A DNA stretch of 49,369 nucleotides. Source: an uncultured Oscillospiraceae bacterium (GTDB lineage Bacteria > Bacillota > Clostridia > Oscillospirales > Oscillospiraceae). The stretch is from positions 1 through 49,369 of the forward strand of contig CANQJZ010000013.1 of assembly GCA_947624385.1 (NCBI GenBank), written 5' to 3'. Positions 40,610 to 47,945 of this stretch are shown piece after piece. The position numbers were made by a program, and so were the translations under genes. The notes beneath the pieces were generated by a model. It was not told where the DNA came from, did not search any database, and worked only from the letters and a program-made list of their open reading frames with translations. The first letter of the stretch is position 1. Each line of letters starts with the position of its first letter.

Positions 40610-40636
40610 AAAAACGGCGGCCCAGGCGGGCCGCCG
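40609..40636. terminator. Hairpin between the convergent aro operon and thiT
   Basis: CGGCGGCCC-aggc-GGGCCGCCG (40615-40636). On the minus strand it is followed by TTTTTT, so it stops transcripts arriving from thiT. On the plus strand the tail is only GCGCTATGTTTT. The next bases to 40731 hold a second GC hairpin (GAGGCGGGG...CCCCCCTC) and no gene. Confidence 0.65.
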
Positions 40637-40731
40637 GCGCTATGTTTTCAATTCGAGGCGGGGCTTCCGCCCCCCTCGAGCTCCCCCCTGTGGGATTACA
40701 ACGCTGCTTTTTGACAAGCTCTTGGCAAGTT

Positions 40732-41304
40732 TTACGCCAGGTCCTCGCCACGGAAGTACTTGCCCAGGGGCTTGTAGATGAGCATGGCCACGATCTCCGT
40801 CAGCACCAGCTCCCCGGCCATGTACCAGCCGTTGTAGACCAGCGAGTAGACGTAGCTGTTCATGCCGTAATCGTTGGGCCACAGCGCGTCCCAGATCCAC
40901 ACGCCGGTGATGAAGTGGCACACGAACCGCAAACAGAACGTCACGGCAATGCCCACCGCCACGCAGGTACGGGGGTTGGCGAACTTGCCGTCAAAGATGC
41001 CGGACAGGCCGATGACCGTATAGGCCACCACGTAGTCCAGCAGCACGATGGCCACGGCCATACCGAAGCCGGTGGCGTAGCGCACGTTGTCCAGCCCCAG
41101 CACCAGCTGCAAAAGGCTGTACACCAGGGCGCTGACCATGCCCCACTTCCAGCCGTACCGGTGGCTGAGCACGATCAGGGGCAGCATGCTGCACAGCGTC
41201 ATGCCGCCGCCCATGGGCATGTCGAACTTCACCAGGCTCAGCACCGTTCCTACGGCGATGAGCATGGCGCTCTCCACGAGCTTTCGGGTTTGGATCTTCT
41301 GCAT
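40732..41304 (-). CDS. thiT: Thiamine ECF transporter S component ThiT
   Basis: A 190-residue membrane protein with six helices and the ThiT pattern: RKLVESAMLIAVGTVLSLVKFDMPMGGGMTLCSMLPLIVLSHRYGWKWG, then CHFITGVWIW and NSYVYSLVYNGWYMAGELVLTEIV. These contain the Trp/Tyr/Asn side chains that hold thiamine in known structures. It needs the shared ECF ATPase/T module, not in this window. A TPP riboswitch directly upstream confirms the vitamin. AAAGGAG precedes the ATG at 41304. Confidence 0.94.
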   Translation of the reverse strand: MQKIQTRKLVESAMLIAVGTVLSLVKFDMPMGGGMTLCSMLPLIVLSHRYGWKWGMVSALVYSLLQLVLGLDNVRYATGFGMAVAIVLLDYVVAYTVIGLSGIFDGKFANPRTCVAVGIAVTFCLRFVCHFITGVWIWDALWPNDYGMNSYVYSLVYNGWYMAGELVLTEIVAMLIYKPLGKYFRGEDLA

Positions 41305-41377
41305 TTTCTTCTCCTTTCTTTGCGGAAAGCAACGCCGCCAGGCACATAGTGACCCGACGGCGAGCGCGCAGCATGAG

Positions 41378-41473
41378 CTGCCAGTTTCCTACGCCGGTAT
41401 TATCCGGATCAGGTTCCAGGGCCCGGCGCGTCTACGCGCCATCTCAGCCGGGTCACACCCAGCACCCCTTTTC
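41378..41473 (-). ncRNA. TPP (THI-element) riboswitch of thiT
   Basis: Minus strand reads GGGGTGCTGGGTGTGACC, CGGCTGAGATGG, CCCTGGAACCTGATCCGGAT and AATACCGGCGTAGGAAACTG. These are the conserved TPP aptamer blocks, with CUGAGA for the pyrimidine sensor helix and the GAACCTGAT / GCGTAGGAA pieces of the other. No terminator is clear in 41305-41377, so the switch may hide the ribosome site. Thiamine pyrophosphate should turn thiT off. Confidence 0.95.
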
Positions 41474-41485
41474 GATTGTGTGGCC

Positions 41486-41514
41486 ATTATACGCGCCTTA
41501 TGCCCGCTTGTCAA
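41486..41514 (-). promoter_or_regulatory. Consensus promoter of the TPP riboswitch / thiT transcript
   Basis: Minus strand TTGACA (41514-41509), 17 bases, TATAAT (41491-41486). The -35 overlaps the queH stop codon (41513-41511). Confidence 0.88.
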
Positions 41515-42125
41515 TCCGCGACCGCAGTTTTTTCCGGAAAGCCGCAACCGCAATATTCCTGGCGGTATAAGCCGTATTCTTTGGACAGTTGAATAGAGCG
41601 CAGGTAGCCGTTGCGTTTTTTGAAGTCCGAGGGCAGCCAGGCCACGCCGTACTTCTCCCCCAGGCTCTCCCCGATGGCGTTGAGCACCTGGGCGTTTTTG
41701 TGGGGGCTCACGGTCAAGGTGGTGCCGAAATAATCAAAGCCACGCGCCGCGGCCAGCTTTGCCGTCTCCTCCAGCCGCAGCCGGAAGCACACCGCGCACC
41801 TTGCGCCCCCCTCCGGCTCACGCTCCAGACCCCGCACGGCGGCGAGAAACTCCTGCCCACGCCAGCCGGGTTCCATGAGCGTCGGCGGGTGCTCCATGGG
41901 CATGCGGTCGAGAAGCTGCTTCAGGGTCGCCAGACGCTTTTCGTACTCCGCCTCGGGCCGGATATTGGGGTTATAAAAAAGCACGGTCACGTCGAAATAT
42001 CGGGTGATGTACTCCAACACATAGCTGGAGCACGGCCCGCAGCAGGCCTGCAGCAGCAGCGTGGGCCGGTCTGTGAGGCCGGAGGTCAGGGCGTCCAGCT
42101 CTTTTTGATAGTTCCGCTTTTCCAT
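41511..42125 (-). CDS. queH: Epoxyqueuosine reductase QueH
   Basis: A 204-residue QueH (DUF208) enzyme, the last step of queuosine synthesis in tRNA. Its conserved cysteines are all present: LLQACCGPCSSYVLEYI, RCAVCFRLRLEETAKLA and the late YCGCGF, which hold an iron-sulfur cluster and a metal site. FYNPNIRPEAEYEKRL and TTLTVSPHKNAQVLNAIG are also typical. ATG 42125 has no ribosome site. It lies 6 bases after a -10 hexamer, so the message is probably leaderless. A more upstream ATG at 42143 is even less supported. Confidence 0.92.
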   Translation of the reverse strand: MEKRNYQKELDALTSGLTDRPTLLLQACCGPCSSYVLEYITRYFDVTVLFYNPNIRPEAEYEKRLATLKQLLDRMPMEHPPTLMEPGWRGQEFLAAVRGLEREPEGGARCAVCFRLRLEETAKLAAARGFDYFGTTLTVSPHKNAQVLNAIGESLGEKYGVAWLPSDFKKRNGYLRSIQLSKEYGLYRQEYCGCGFPEKTAVAD

Positions 42126-42131
42126 GGGCCT

Positions 42132-42160
42132 ATCATAGCACATATGTAACAAAAAAGTAA
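42132..42160 (-). promoter_or_regulatory. Extended -10 promoter giving a probable leaderless queH mRNA
   Basis: Minus strand TTACTT (42160-42155), 17 bases, TGCTATGAT ending at 42132. The start codon begins at 42125, so transcription would begin at or within a base or two of the A of ATG. Confidence 0.55.
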
Positions 42161-42182
42161 CCACTTCAATGGGAAAAAACTC

Positions 42183-42188
42183 TATAAT
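42183..42188 (+). promoter_or_regulatory. -10 element of the dCMP deaminase gene
   Basis: TATAAT, 26 bases before the ATG; no recognisable -35 at the right distance. Confidence 0.45.
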
Positions 42189-42214
42189 AAGGGCAACATA
42201 GGAGGGGAACGACT

Positions 42215-42691
42215 ATGGAACGCAGGGACAAGTTCAACTATTATCTGGACATCGCGGATGCGGCCCGGGAGCGGTCCACCTGTCTGCGGCGGACATACGG
42301 GGCCATTATCGTGAAAAACGACGAAATACTGGCCACCGGCTACAACGGCGCGCCCAGAGGCCGGCGCAACTGCGTGGACATGGGCGTCTGCCACCGGGAG
42401 GACCTGAAGATACCCGCCGGGGAGCGGTACGAGCTGTGCCGGTCCGTACACGCGGAGGCCAACGCCATCATCTCCGCCGCACGGCGGGACATGATCGGCG
42501 CCACCATGTACCTGGTGGGCCGGGACGCACGGACCGGGGAGCTGCTGCCAGACACCACCTCCTGCTCCATGTGCCGCCGGCTCATCATCAACGCCGGCAT
42601 TGAGCGGGTGGTCGCCCGCCTGGGTGAGGATAATATACGCGTCACCCAGGTCCGGGAGTGGATCGACCAGGACGACACGGTGATCGGCTGA
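42215..42691 (+). CDS. Deoxycytidylate (dCMP) deaminase, ComEB-like
   Basis: A 158-residue zinc-dependent deaminase that makes dUMP for thymidylate synthesis. The zinc site is complete: CRSVHAEANAIISAA (His and the proton-shuttling Glu) and TTSCSMCRRLIINAGI (PCxxC-type, with Ser in place of Pro). The N-terminal YYLDIADAARERSTCLRRTYGAIIVKNDEILATGYNGAPRG is typical of the family. AGGAGGGG is the ribosome site. It is divergent from queH and ends with its own terminator. Could also be called ComEB in competence operons, but no com gene is near. Confidence 0.92.
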   Translation: MERRDKFNYYLDIADAARERSTCLRRTYGAIIVKNDEILATGYNGAPRGRRNCVDMGVCHREDLKIPAGERYELCRSVHAEANAIISAARRDMIGATMYLVGRDARTGELLPDTTSCSMCRRLIINAGIERVVARLGEDNIRVTQVREWIDQDDTVIG

Positions 42692-42712
42692 CCAAACAGG
42701 TAAATATCAGAC

Positions 42713-42749
42713 CTGCTCCGGCAATAATTTGCACCGGAGCAGATTTTTC
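42713..42749 (+). terminator. Terminator of the dCMP deaminase gene
   Basis: CTGCTCCGG (42713-42721), CCGGAGCAG (42734-42742), then ATTTTTCTT. The T-tract runs into the -35 box of the next promoter. Confidence 0.88.
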
Positions 42750-42804
42750 TTGACAGGCGCTTTCTAGCGGAGTAGAATACCACGCAGGTTCTATCGCAGT
42801 AGAA
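42750..42804 (+). promoter_or_regulatory. blaI operon promoter with two BlaI-type operator dyads
   Basis: TTGACA (42750-42755), 17 bases, TAGAAT (42773-42778). Two inverted repeats, TTCTA-N6-TAGAA, lie at 42762-42777 (spacer and -10) and 42789-42804 (downstream of the start), 27 bp apart. They resemble the MecI/BlaI dyads (TACTA...TAGTA type) in arm length and place. Binding of the BlaI-like repressor just downstream would block this promoter. Confidence 0.75.
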
Positions 42805-42820
42805 TCACAAAGGACGGTAT

Positions 42821-43180
42821 ATGCATTTGAAGCTGTACGATTCAGAATTGAAGGTCATGGAGATACTCTGGCGGGAAGGCGAGACGCCGGCCAAGGATAT
42901 CGCGGCCGCGCTGTCCAAACAGGTCGGCTGGTCCAAGACCACCACCTATACCGTCATCAAAAAGTGTCTGGACAAGGGCGCGGCAGCCCGGCGGGAGCCG
43001 GGTTTTCTGTGCCGCGCCCTGATCTCCCGGGAGGATGCACGGGCATACGCCACGGACGAGCTGGTGGATAAGATGTACGGCGGCGCGGCGGACCGGCTGG
43101 TGGCGTCGCTGCTGAGCAGGAGGCGTCTTTCCCGGAAGGAGATCGAGGATCTGAAAAAGCTGGTGGAGGATCTGCGGTGA
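42821..43180 (+). CDS. BlaI/MecI/CopY-family repressor
   Basis: A 119-residue winged-helix repressor: LKLYDSELKVMEILWREGETPAKDIAAALSKQVGWSKTTTYTVIKKCLDKGAAAR, the DNA-binding half, then a helical dimer/cleavage region (AYATDELVDKMYGGAADRLVASLL). In this family the repressor is inactivated by proteolysis triggered by a membrane metalloprotease, which is the next gene, overlapping by GTGA. The two operator dyads upstream show autorepression. No beta-lactamase or penicillin-binding protein gene follows, so its regulon here is the two glycosyltransferase-like genes downstream. Confidence 0.92.
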   Translation: MHLKLYDSELKVMEILWREGETPAKDIAAALSKQVGWSKTTTYTVIKKCLDKGAAARREPGFLCRALISREDARAYATDELVDKMYGGAADRLVASLLSRRRLSRKEIEDLKKLVEDLR

Positions 43181-44190
43181 AAGCGCTGGTATATATGATC
43201 TTTCCGGCGTCCGTGCTGATCGCGGTCACTGCCCTGCTGCGGGCGCTGCTGCTGGACCGGCTTCCCAAGCGGCTGTTTACGGCGCTCTGGCTGATCGCGG
43301 CGGTGCGGCTGCTCGTCCCCTTCTCCCTGGTCCTGCCGTCCGGCCCCAACACACCGAACGCGGCCATGTGGATCATGGGCGCGGCCGAGCATGTACGATA
43401 CCATCTGGCCTACGCGGCCGGGATCACGACAGCGCCGGGTCCGGTCCAGACGCGGATATTTATGTCCGTCTGGGCGGTGGGAGCGGCGGCGCTGGCAGGA
43501 TATTTCATCCTCTCCCATATCCGCTTTCTTCGCCGCTGCCGACCGGCGCTCCCGGCGGAAAGCCCGGCCATTTGGGCCATAGCGGAGCGCTTTCGCCCAC
43601 GCCGCCGGGTCCGCATACTTGTGAGCCAACGAGTATCCTCCCCCCTGACCTACGGTGTGCTGCGGCCCGTGATCCTTCTGCCAGAATGCATGACCCATGC
43701 GGAGGACGAAAAGCTGCGCTGCGCGCTGGTCCATGAGTTCGTCCACATTCGCCGGTTCCATGTACCCTTCAAGTACCTGCTGGCGGCCGTGCTGTGCATA
43801 TACTGGTTCGATCCCCTGGTGTGGCTGATGTACGCGCTGGCGGCGCGGGATATCGAGCTTGTGTGCGATCAGGAGGCGCTGCGTCTGTCGGGTGACTGCC
43901 GAGCGGATTATGCCATGACCCTCATTAAGCTGGAGGAAGAGCGCGGCGCCGGGGTCCTTATGACCGGCCTCGGCGGGCGTGCGGTCAAGGAGCGGGTACG
44001 GCAGATCATGCTGGCGAAAAAGCGCGGGGTCGCCCCGGCCATTCTGGCCGTTATACTGCTGTTCTGCTCCGCCGTGTCCTTCCTCTCCACAACTGAGATC
44101 GTGGCAGAAAAGGACGCTGTTTCACCGATCGCGACCCCCTTGCCCGTCCCGGCTCTGGTGATGCGGGCAGAACCGGAAGGAGATCTGTAA
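43177..44190 (+). CDS. M56 (BlaR1-type) membrane metalloprotease without sensor domain
   Basis: A 337-residue membrane protease with four helices. It has LTYGVLRPVILLPECM, then the zinc site VHEFVHIRRFHVPFKYLLA (HExxH), YWFDPLVWLMYALAARDIELVCDQEAL with the third ligand Glu, and a final helix (AILAVILLFCSAVSFLS). Classical BlaR1 continues with a roughly 250-residue penicillin-binding sensor domain. Here only about 40 residues follow (STTEIVAEKDAV...), so the signal must be different. It starts with GTG overlapping blaI and ends 1 base before the next gene, which it is expected to induce by cleaving the repressor. Confidence 0.92.
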   Translation: MKALVYMIFPASVLIAVTALLRALLLDRLPKRLFTALWLIAAVRLLVPFSLVLPSGPNTPNAAMWIMGAAEHVRYHLAYAAGITTAPGPVQTRIFMSVWAVGAAALAGYFILSHIRFLRRCRPALPAESPAIWAIAERFRPRRRVRILVSQRVSSPLTYGVLRPVILLPECMTHAEDEKLRCALVHEFVHIRRFHVPFKYLLAAVLCIYWFDPLVWLMYALAARDIELVCDQEALRLSGDCRADYAMTLIKLEEERGAGVLMTGLGGRAVKERVRQIMLAKKRGVAPAILAVILLFCSAVSFLSTTEIVAEKDAVSPIATPLPVPALVMRAEPEGDL

Positions 44191-44191
44191 C

Positions 44192-45409
44192 ATGAAAAAC
44201 CGCCTTTCACACGTGATAACCCCCCGCTACCGCACCCTGGCGGCGCTGCTGGCCGTCATGGGCGCGGGTTATTTTCTCATGAGCGACCTGATGTGCGGGA
44301 CGCTGTTCGAGCACCATTACTGGGACAGCTATACCCTGCAAACCTGGAACTGGTTCCAGGGCCGGACGTGGATCGCCGAGCCGGAAAAATACGAATATCT
44401 GGAGCTTGCCATCTATAACGGCAAGTACTATCTCTCCTTCCCGCCGCTGCCGTCGGTGGTGCTGGTGCCCTTCGTGGCGGCCTTCGGCATGGACACGCCC
44501 AGCAACCTGCTGGTGGCCCTGTACGGCCTTTTTTCCGCCGCGCTGGCCTATTTCATCATGCTCCGCCGGGGCCGCACGCCGGGCGCCGCCGCCTTCTGGG
44601 CGCTGGTGCTGGTGTGGGGCAGCAACATCATGTTCATGACCACCATCGGCGGGGTGTGGTTCATGGCCCAGACGCTGAACATGGTGATGTGTCTGGCGGC
44701 GGTGCTGTGCGCGCTGGATGGGCGCAAGGCCCTGGCCACCACGTTTCTGGCCCTGGCGGTGGGCTGCCGGCCGCTGAGCGGGCTTTTCCTGCCCATATTC
44801 GCGTTTTTGTTCGCATGGAACGAGCGGGACCAGCGGGGCGGGTTCTGGCGCAGCTGCCTTGCCCAGTGGAAGTGCCTCATCGGGCCCATCCTCATCGGGG
44901 CGTGCTACATGGTCTACAACTATGTCCGGTTCGACGACCCATTGGAGTTCGGGCACAACTATCTGCCGGAGTTCATGCGGGCCGAGCACGGGCAGTTTCA
45001 CATAAGCTACCTCTGGCCCAACATCAAGCAGATGTTCTTCACGCCGGTGACGTTCGTTGACGGGCGGCTGAGTTTCCCGCTTTTCCAGGGGTTCATGTTC
45101 TTTGTGGCGAACCCGCTGTTTCTCGTCTGGTTCGTCCGCTGCGGGGTGAACGCGGCGCGAAAACGGGTCAGCGCCGAGGGCGTCTCCATCGCCGTGGGCG
45201 TGGCCGCGATGCTGCTGCTCACGTGCATGCACAGGACGTTGGGCGCGTGGCAGTTCGGGTCCCGGTATTCCTGCGACGCGCTGCCATTCGTGTACATGTG
45301 TCTGGCGGATAGAGCGCCAAAGCGCGTGGCCAGCTGGGAGCTGGCCCTGGGCGGGCTGGCCGTGGCGTTCAATCTGTACGGGGCCATGTATCTTTACATG
45401 TACGGGTGA
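44192..45409 (+). CDS. GT-C-type polytopic glycosyltransferase-like protein
   Basis: A 405-residue protein with about 10-11 hydrophobic segments. The first outer loop holds HHYWDSYTLQTWNWFQGRTWIAEPEKYEYLELAIYNGKYYLSFPPLPSVVLVPF, a layout like GT-C enzymes with a loop Asp. Later come ALAVGCRPLSGLFLPIFAFLF, YNYVRFDDPLEFGHNYLPEF and LGAWQFGSRYSCDALPFVYM. The REYNxxR-like 'VRFDDPLEFG' stretch is common in mannosyl- and arabinosyl-type membrane transferases. GGAAGGAG precedes the ATG, 1 base after the M56 gene. Inference: it adds a sugar from a lipid carrier to a surface polymer. The donor and acceptor are unknown. Confidence 0.65.
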   Translation: MKNRLSHVITPRYRTLAALLAVMGAGYFLMSDLMCGTLFEHHYWDSYTLQTWNWFQGRTWIAEPEKYEYLELAIYNGKYYLSFPPLPSVVLVPFVAAFGMDTPSNLLVALYGLFSAALAYFIMLRRGRTPGAAAFWALVLVWGSNIMFMTTIGGVWFMAQTLNMVMCLAAVLCALDGRKALATTFLALAVGCRPLSGLFLPIFAFLFAWNERDQRGGFWRSCLAQWKCLIGPILIGACYMVYNYVRFDDPLEFGHNYLPEFMRAEHGQFHISYLWPNIKQMFFTPVTFVDGRLSFPLFQGFMFFVANPLFLVWFVRCGVNAARKRVSAEGVSIAVGVAAMLLLTCMHRTLGAWQFGSRYSCDALPFVYMCLADRAPKRVASWELALGGLAVAFNLYGAMYLYMYG

Positions 45410-45418
45410 GGAGAGATC

Positions 45419-46651
45419 ATGCAGACGCTTCTCTGGATCGTTTCTACGGCGCTGATGCTGGCGCTGCTGGGACTGCTGGCGCTGCGGGCGCTGCCGGAGC
45501 TGCTGGGCGTGCAGGTATGCCTGCATCTCCCGGACCGGAAAAAGCTGGGCAGCTTCTCCCCCGCCAACTGGCCTCGTGCGGCGCAGTTTCTTGCCCCGCT
45601 GGCGATCTTATGGCTGGGCGCGTTTTTGAGCTATCTGGCCGTGGCCGGACACGCGGACGGATTTTTCGGCTATTTCTGGCAGCGCTTCACCACCGCCGGG
45701 GACAGCCCCCATTATCTGTACATCGCCGAGCACGGCTATGTGAAGAGCGGGGAGAACGTGAACAACATCGTGTTCTATCCCCTGTACCCCCTGCTGATAC
45801 GGGGCCTGGGGGCGCTTCTGGGCGGGCGGACGGCTCTCGCGGGCGTGATACTGTCCCAGGTGTGCTACGGGCTTTCCTCCGCGGCGCTGGCAAAGCTGGC
45901 AAAAAAAGAGTGCTCCCATCCGGGCGCGGCGCTGGCGGCCTATTGGCTGTATCCCTTCGGGTTTTTCTGCCTGGGCGTGTTCACGGAGGGGCTGTTCCTG
46001 CTGCTTGTGATCCTGGGGCTGTATCTCATACGGGAGCGAAAATGGCTCCCGGCGGGGCTGGTGGGGTTTTTATGCGCGCTGACAAGGACCCAGGGCGTGC
46101 TGCTGCTTTTGCCAGGGGTCTACTGCGCCTGGCGGGACTGCCGGCGGGAAAAGCGCTGGAATTGGAAGGCTCTGGCGCTGGCCGGGCCAATTATAGGCTT
46201 CGGCGGGTATCTGGCGCTCAACAGGGCGGTATGCGGCAGCTTTTTCGCCTATCAGTATTACGAGAGCATCGAGCCCTGGTGGCAGACGCCCCAGTGGCTG
46301 GGGACCACTATCGCCCAGCAGGTGGACATGATCTTGCAATACCCCGGCATCTCCGACTGGATATACTGGCCCCAGCTGGTGCTGTATTTCGTGGCGGCGG
46401 CGCTGCTGCTGGCCGGGTATAAGCGGAAGCTGGACACGGCGTGGATGCTCTATGGCACGGCCTATCTGGGCATGTGCTACACCGCCAGCTGGCTCATCAG
46501 CGGCAGCCGGTACATGCTGGGGTGCGTGCCGCTGTATCTGGCCGTGGGACGGCTGAAAAACCCCGGCCTGCGGGCGCTGATACTGCTCTGCGAGCTTGTG
46601 TTCCTGGGCGTTTATTTCTATTTTTACATGCAAGGTCAGGCGATCATGTAA
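45419..46651 (+). CDS. PIG-V-like mannosyltransferase family membrane protein
   Basis: A 410-residue protein with about 10 helices. AGDSPHYLYIAEHGYV is the PIG-V-family motif (usually W-D-x-x-H-Y-x-x-I-A-E-x-G-Y), followed by VFYPLYPLLIRGLGALLGG, YWLYPFGFFCLGVFTEGLFLL and ALTRTQGVLLLLPGVY. GSRYMLGCVPLYLAVG is the usual C-terminal motif. Bacterial members are thought to use polyprenyl-phospho-mannose or a similar donor. It is the fourth gene of the blaI operon, 9 bases after the GT-C gene with GGAGAG as ribosome site. The two may act in sequence on one glycan, a guess based on linkage. Confidence 0.78.
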   Translation: MQTLLWIVSTALMLALLGLLALRALPELLGVQVCLHLPDRKKLGSFSPANWPRAAQFLAPLAILWLGAFLSYLAVAGHADGFFGYFWQRFTTAGDSPHYLYIAEHGYVKSGENVNNIVFYPLYPLLIRGLGALLGGRTALAGVILSQVCYGLSSAALAKLAKKECSHPGAALAAYWLYPFGFFCLGVFTEGLFLLLVILGLYLIRERKWLPAGLVGFLCALTRTQGVLLLLPGVYCAWRDCRREKRWNWKALALAGPIIGFGGYLALNRAVCGSFFAYQYYESIEPWWQTPQWLGTTIAQQVDMILQYPGISDWIYWPQLVLYFVAAALLLAGYKRKLDTAWMLYGTAYLGMCYTASWLISGSRYMLGCVPLYLAVGRLKNPGLRALILLCELVFLGVYFYFYMQGQAIM

Positions 46652-46694
46652 TTCGCTTCGCAGAATTCGCCGCCGGAGCGGCGAAATCATCGGA

Positions 46695-46837
46695 TATTTT
46701 TTCCGGCGGCGTGTACGTCGGAAAAAATACTTCTCAGTCCGCAAACGTGCGAAGAACCCGACTCTTTCGAGTCGGGTTCTCTCGTGCGCTGCAGCGGGCT
46801 GCAGCCTTCTCGTTTGAAAGGCTCTGCCTTTCAAACG
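46695..46837. repeat. Cluster of palindromes in the gap between the PIG-V-like gene and rpsR
   Basis: Three perfect inverted repeats: TATTTTTTCCG/CGGAAAAAATA (46695-46705, 46719-46729), AGAACCCGACTC-tttc-GAGTCGGGTTCT (46753-46780), and CGTTTGAAAGGC-tct-GCCTTTCAAACG (46811-46837). One or two may terminate the converging operons, but only the first has T-runs, and these lie on the stem. The 188-base gap holds no gene. Confidence 0.6.
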
Positions 46838-46839
46838 AC

Positions 46840-47112
46840 TTATTCGCCCACGTAAGGCAGCAGCGCGATCTGACGGGCGCGCTTGATGGCCTCGGTGACC
46901 TGGCGCTGATGCATGGCGCAGGTGCCGGTGGTCCGGCGGGGCAGGATCTTGCCGCGCTCGGACAGATACTTGCGCAGACGGGCGGTGTCCTTGTAGTCAA
47001 CGTGGGTCATCTTGTCCACGCAGAACTGGCACACCTTGCGGCGCTTGCGGGGCTTCGCGGGACGAGCGCCGGCGTTGGCCGCCGCATTGTCATTGGCTCT
47101 ATCGAAAGGCAT
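46840..47112 (-). CDS. rpsR: 30S ribosomal protein S18
   Basis: A 90-residue S18. After a short variable N-terminus ([24 protein letters not shown]) comes the conserved [64 protein letters not shown]. It has the Cys residues (CxxC and a later Cys) of the zinc-containing form of S18. It binds S6 in the 30S platform and is last in rpsF-ssb-rpsR. GGAGG precedes the ATG. Confidence 0.97.
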   Translation of the reverse strand: MPFDRANDNAAANAGARPAKPRKRRKVCQFCVDKMTHVDYKDTARLRKYLSERGKILPRRTTGTCAMHQRQVTEAIKRARQIALLPYVGE

Positions 47113-47129
47113 GATCTATCCTCCTTAAA

Positions 47130-47585
47130 TCAAAATGGTAATTCGCCGTCGCCGTCATCCAGCTCGGCAAAGGCGCTGCCGCCGGTGGGCGCGGCGCCGT
47201 ATCCGGCGCTGGCGTACCCGGTGGAAGCGGGCTTCGGGGCCGCGGGGGCGCTGTTGTCCCGGCGCTTGCTCTCCCCGAAATAGACGTTGTCCGCCACGAT
47301 CTCGGCCGAGCGGCGCTTTCCGCCCTCCCGGTCGGTCCACTCGCGGATCTGCAGCCGTCCGGAGACGACGGCCATACTTCCCTTCTGGAAGTATTTGGTC
47401 AAAAACTCCGCGGTGCTGCGCCAGGCCACGCAGTCGATGAAATCGGTCTGCCGCTCGCCGGTGGTCCTGTCGGCAAAGTCCCGGTCCACCGCCACGGTGA
47501 ACGACGCCACCGGCGTCTGGGTCTGGGTGTACCGCAGTTCGGGGTCACGGGTCAGACGGCCCATGACAACGATGTGATTGAGCAT
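47130..47585 (-). CDS. ssb: Single-stranded DNA-binding protein
   Basis: A 151-residue SSB. The OB fold (1-105) shows LNHIVVMGRLTRDPELRYTQTQTPVASFTVAVDRDF, DFIDCVAWRSTAEFLTKYFQKGSMAVVSGRLQ and VADNVYFGE. A Gly/Ala/Ser-rich linker follows, then the acidic tip DDGDGELPF, which recruits replication and repair proteins. The tip ends in ELPF where many SSBs have DIPF. It lies between rpsF and rpsR, the universal order in Firmicutes. GGAGG precedes ATG 47585. Confidence 0.96.
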   Translation of the reverse strand: MLNHIVVMGRLTRDPELRYTQTQTPVASFTVAVDRDFADRTTGERQTDFIDCVAWRSTAEFLTKYFQKGSMAVVSGRLQIREWTDREGGKRRSAEIVADNVYFGESKRRDNSAPAAPKPASTGYASAGYGAAPTGGSAFAELDDGDGELPF

Positions 47586-47597
47586 GTCCGGCCTCCG

Positions 47598-47894
47598 TCA
47601 GTCCACCCGCAGGGTGATGAGACTGCGCATGATGCCGTCCGTGATGCCGAGCACACGGTCCAGCTCCGCCGGGAACGACGGGTCGCAGGTGAACTGCATC
47701 AGCACATAGTAGCCCTCGCCGATGTAGTTGATGGGATAAGCCAGCTTCTGCTTGTCCTTGACCTCCACCTCATCGACTGTGCCGTGCTGCTCCGCAAGCG
47801 CCTTGAACTTCTCGACGATGGCCGTACGATCCTCTTCCTCCAAGTTGGGATTGATGATGTACATGACCTCGTACTTCTCGCTTGTCTTCGCCAT
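47598..47894 (-). CDS. rpsF: 30S ribosomal protein S6
   Basis: A 98-residue S6: KYEVMYIINPNLEEEDRTAIVEKFKALAEQHG, then KDKQKLAYPINYIGEGYYVLMQFTCDPSFPAELDRVLGITDGIMRSLI. It forms a dimer with S18 on 16S rRNA. In many bacteria the S6:S18 complex also binds its own mRNA leader. GAAGGAGGTG before the ATG is a strong ribosome site. It is first in the operon and has an unusually long structured 5' region. Confidence 0.96.
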   Translation of the reverse strand: MAKTSEKYEVMYIINPNLEEEDRTAIVEKFKALAEQHGTVDEVEVKDKQKLAYPINYIGEGYYVLMQFTCDPSFPAELDRVLGITDGIMRSLITLRVD

Positions 47895-47945
47895 TTGAGC
47901 ACCTCCTTCTGGTCTAGTGGCCCTTGATGATCCTCAAGAGCAAGG

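Noticed and set aside
40637-40731. Possible small gene or RNA between aroQ and thiT
   Set aside because: Only a GC hairpin and a short open stretch without ribosome site or promoter.
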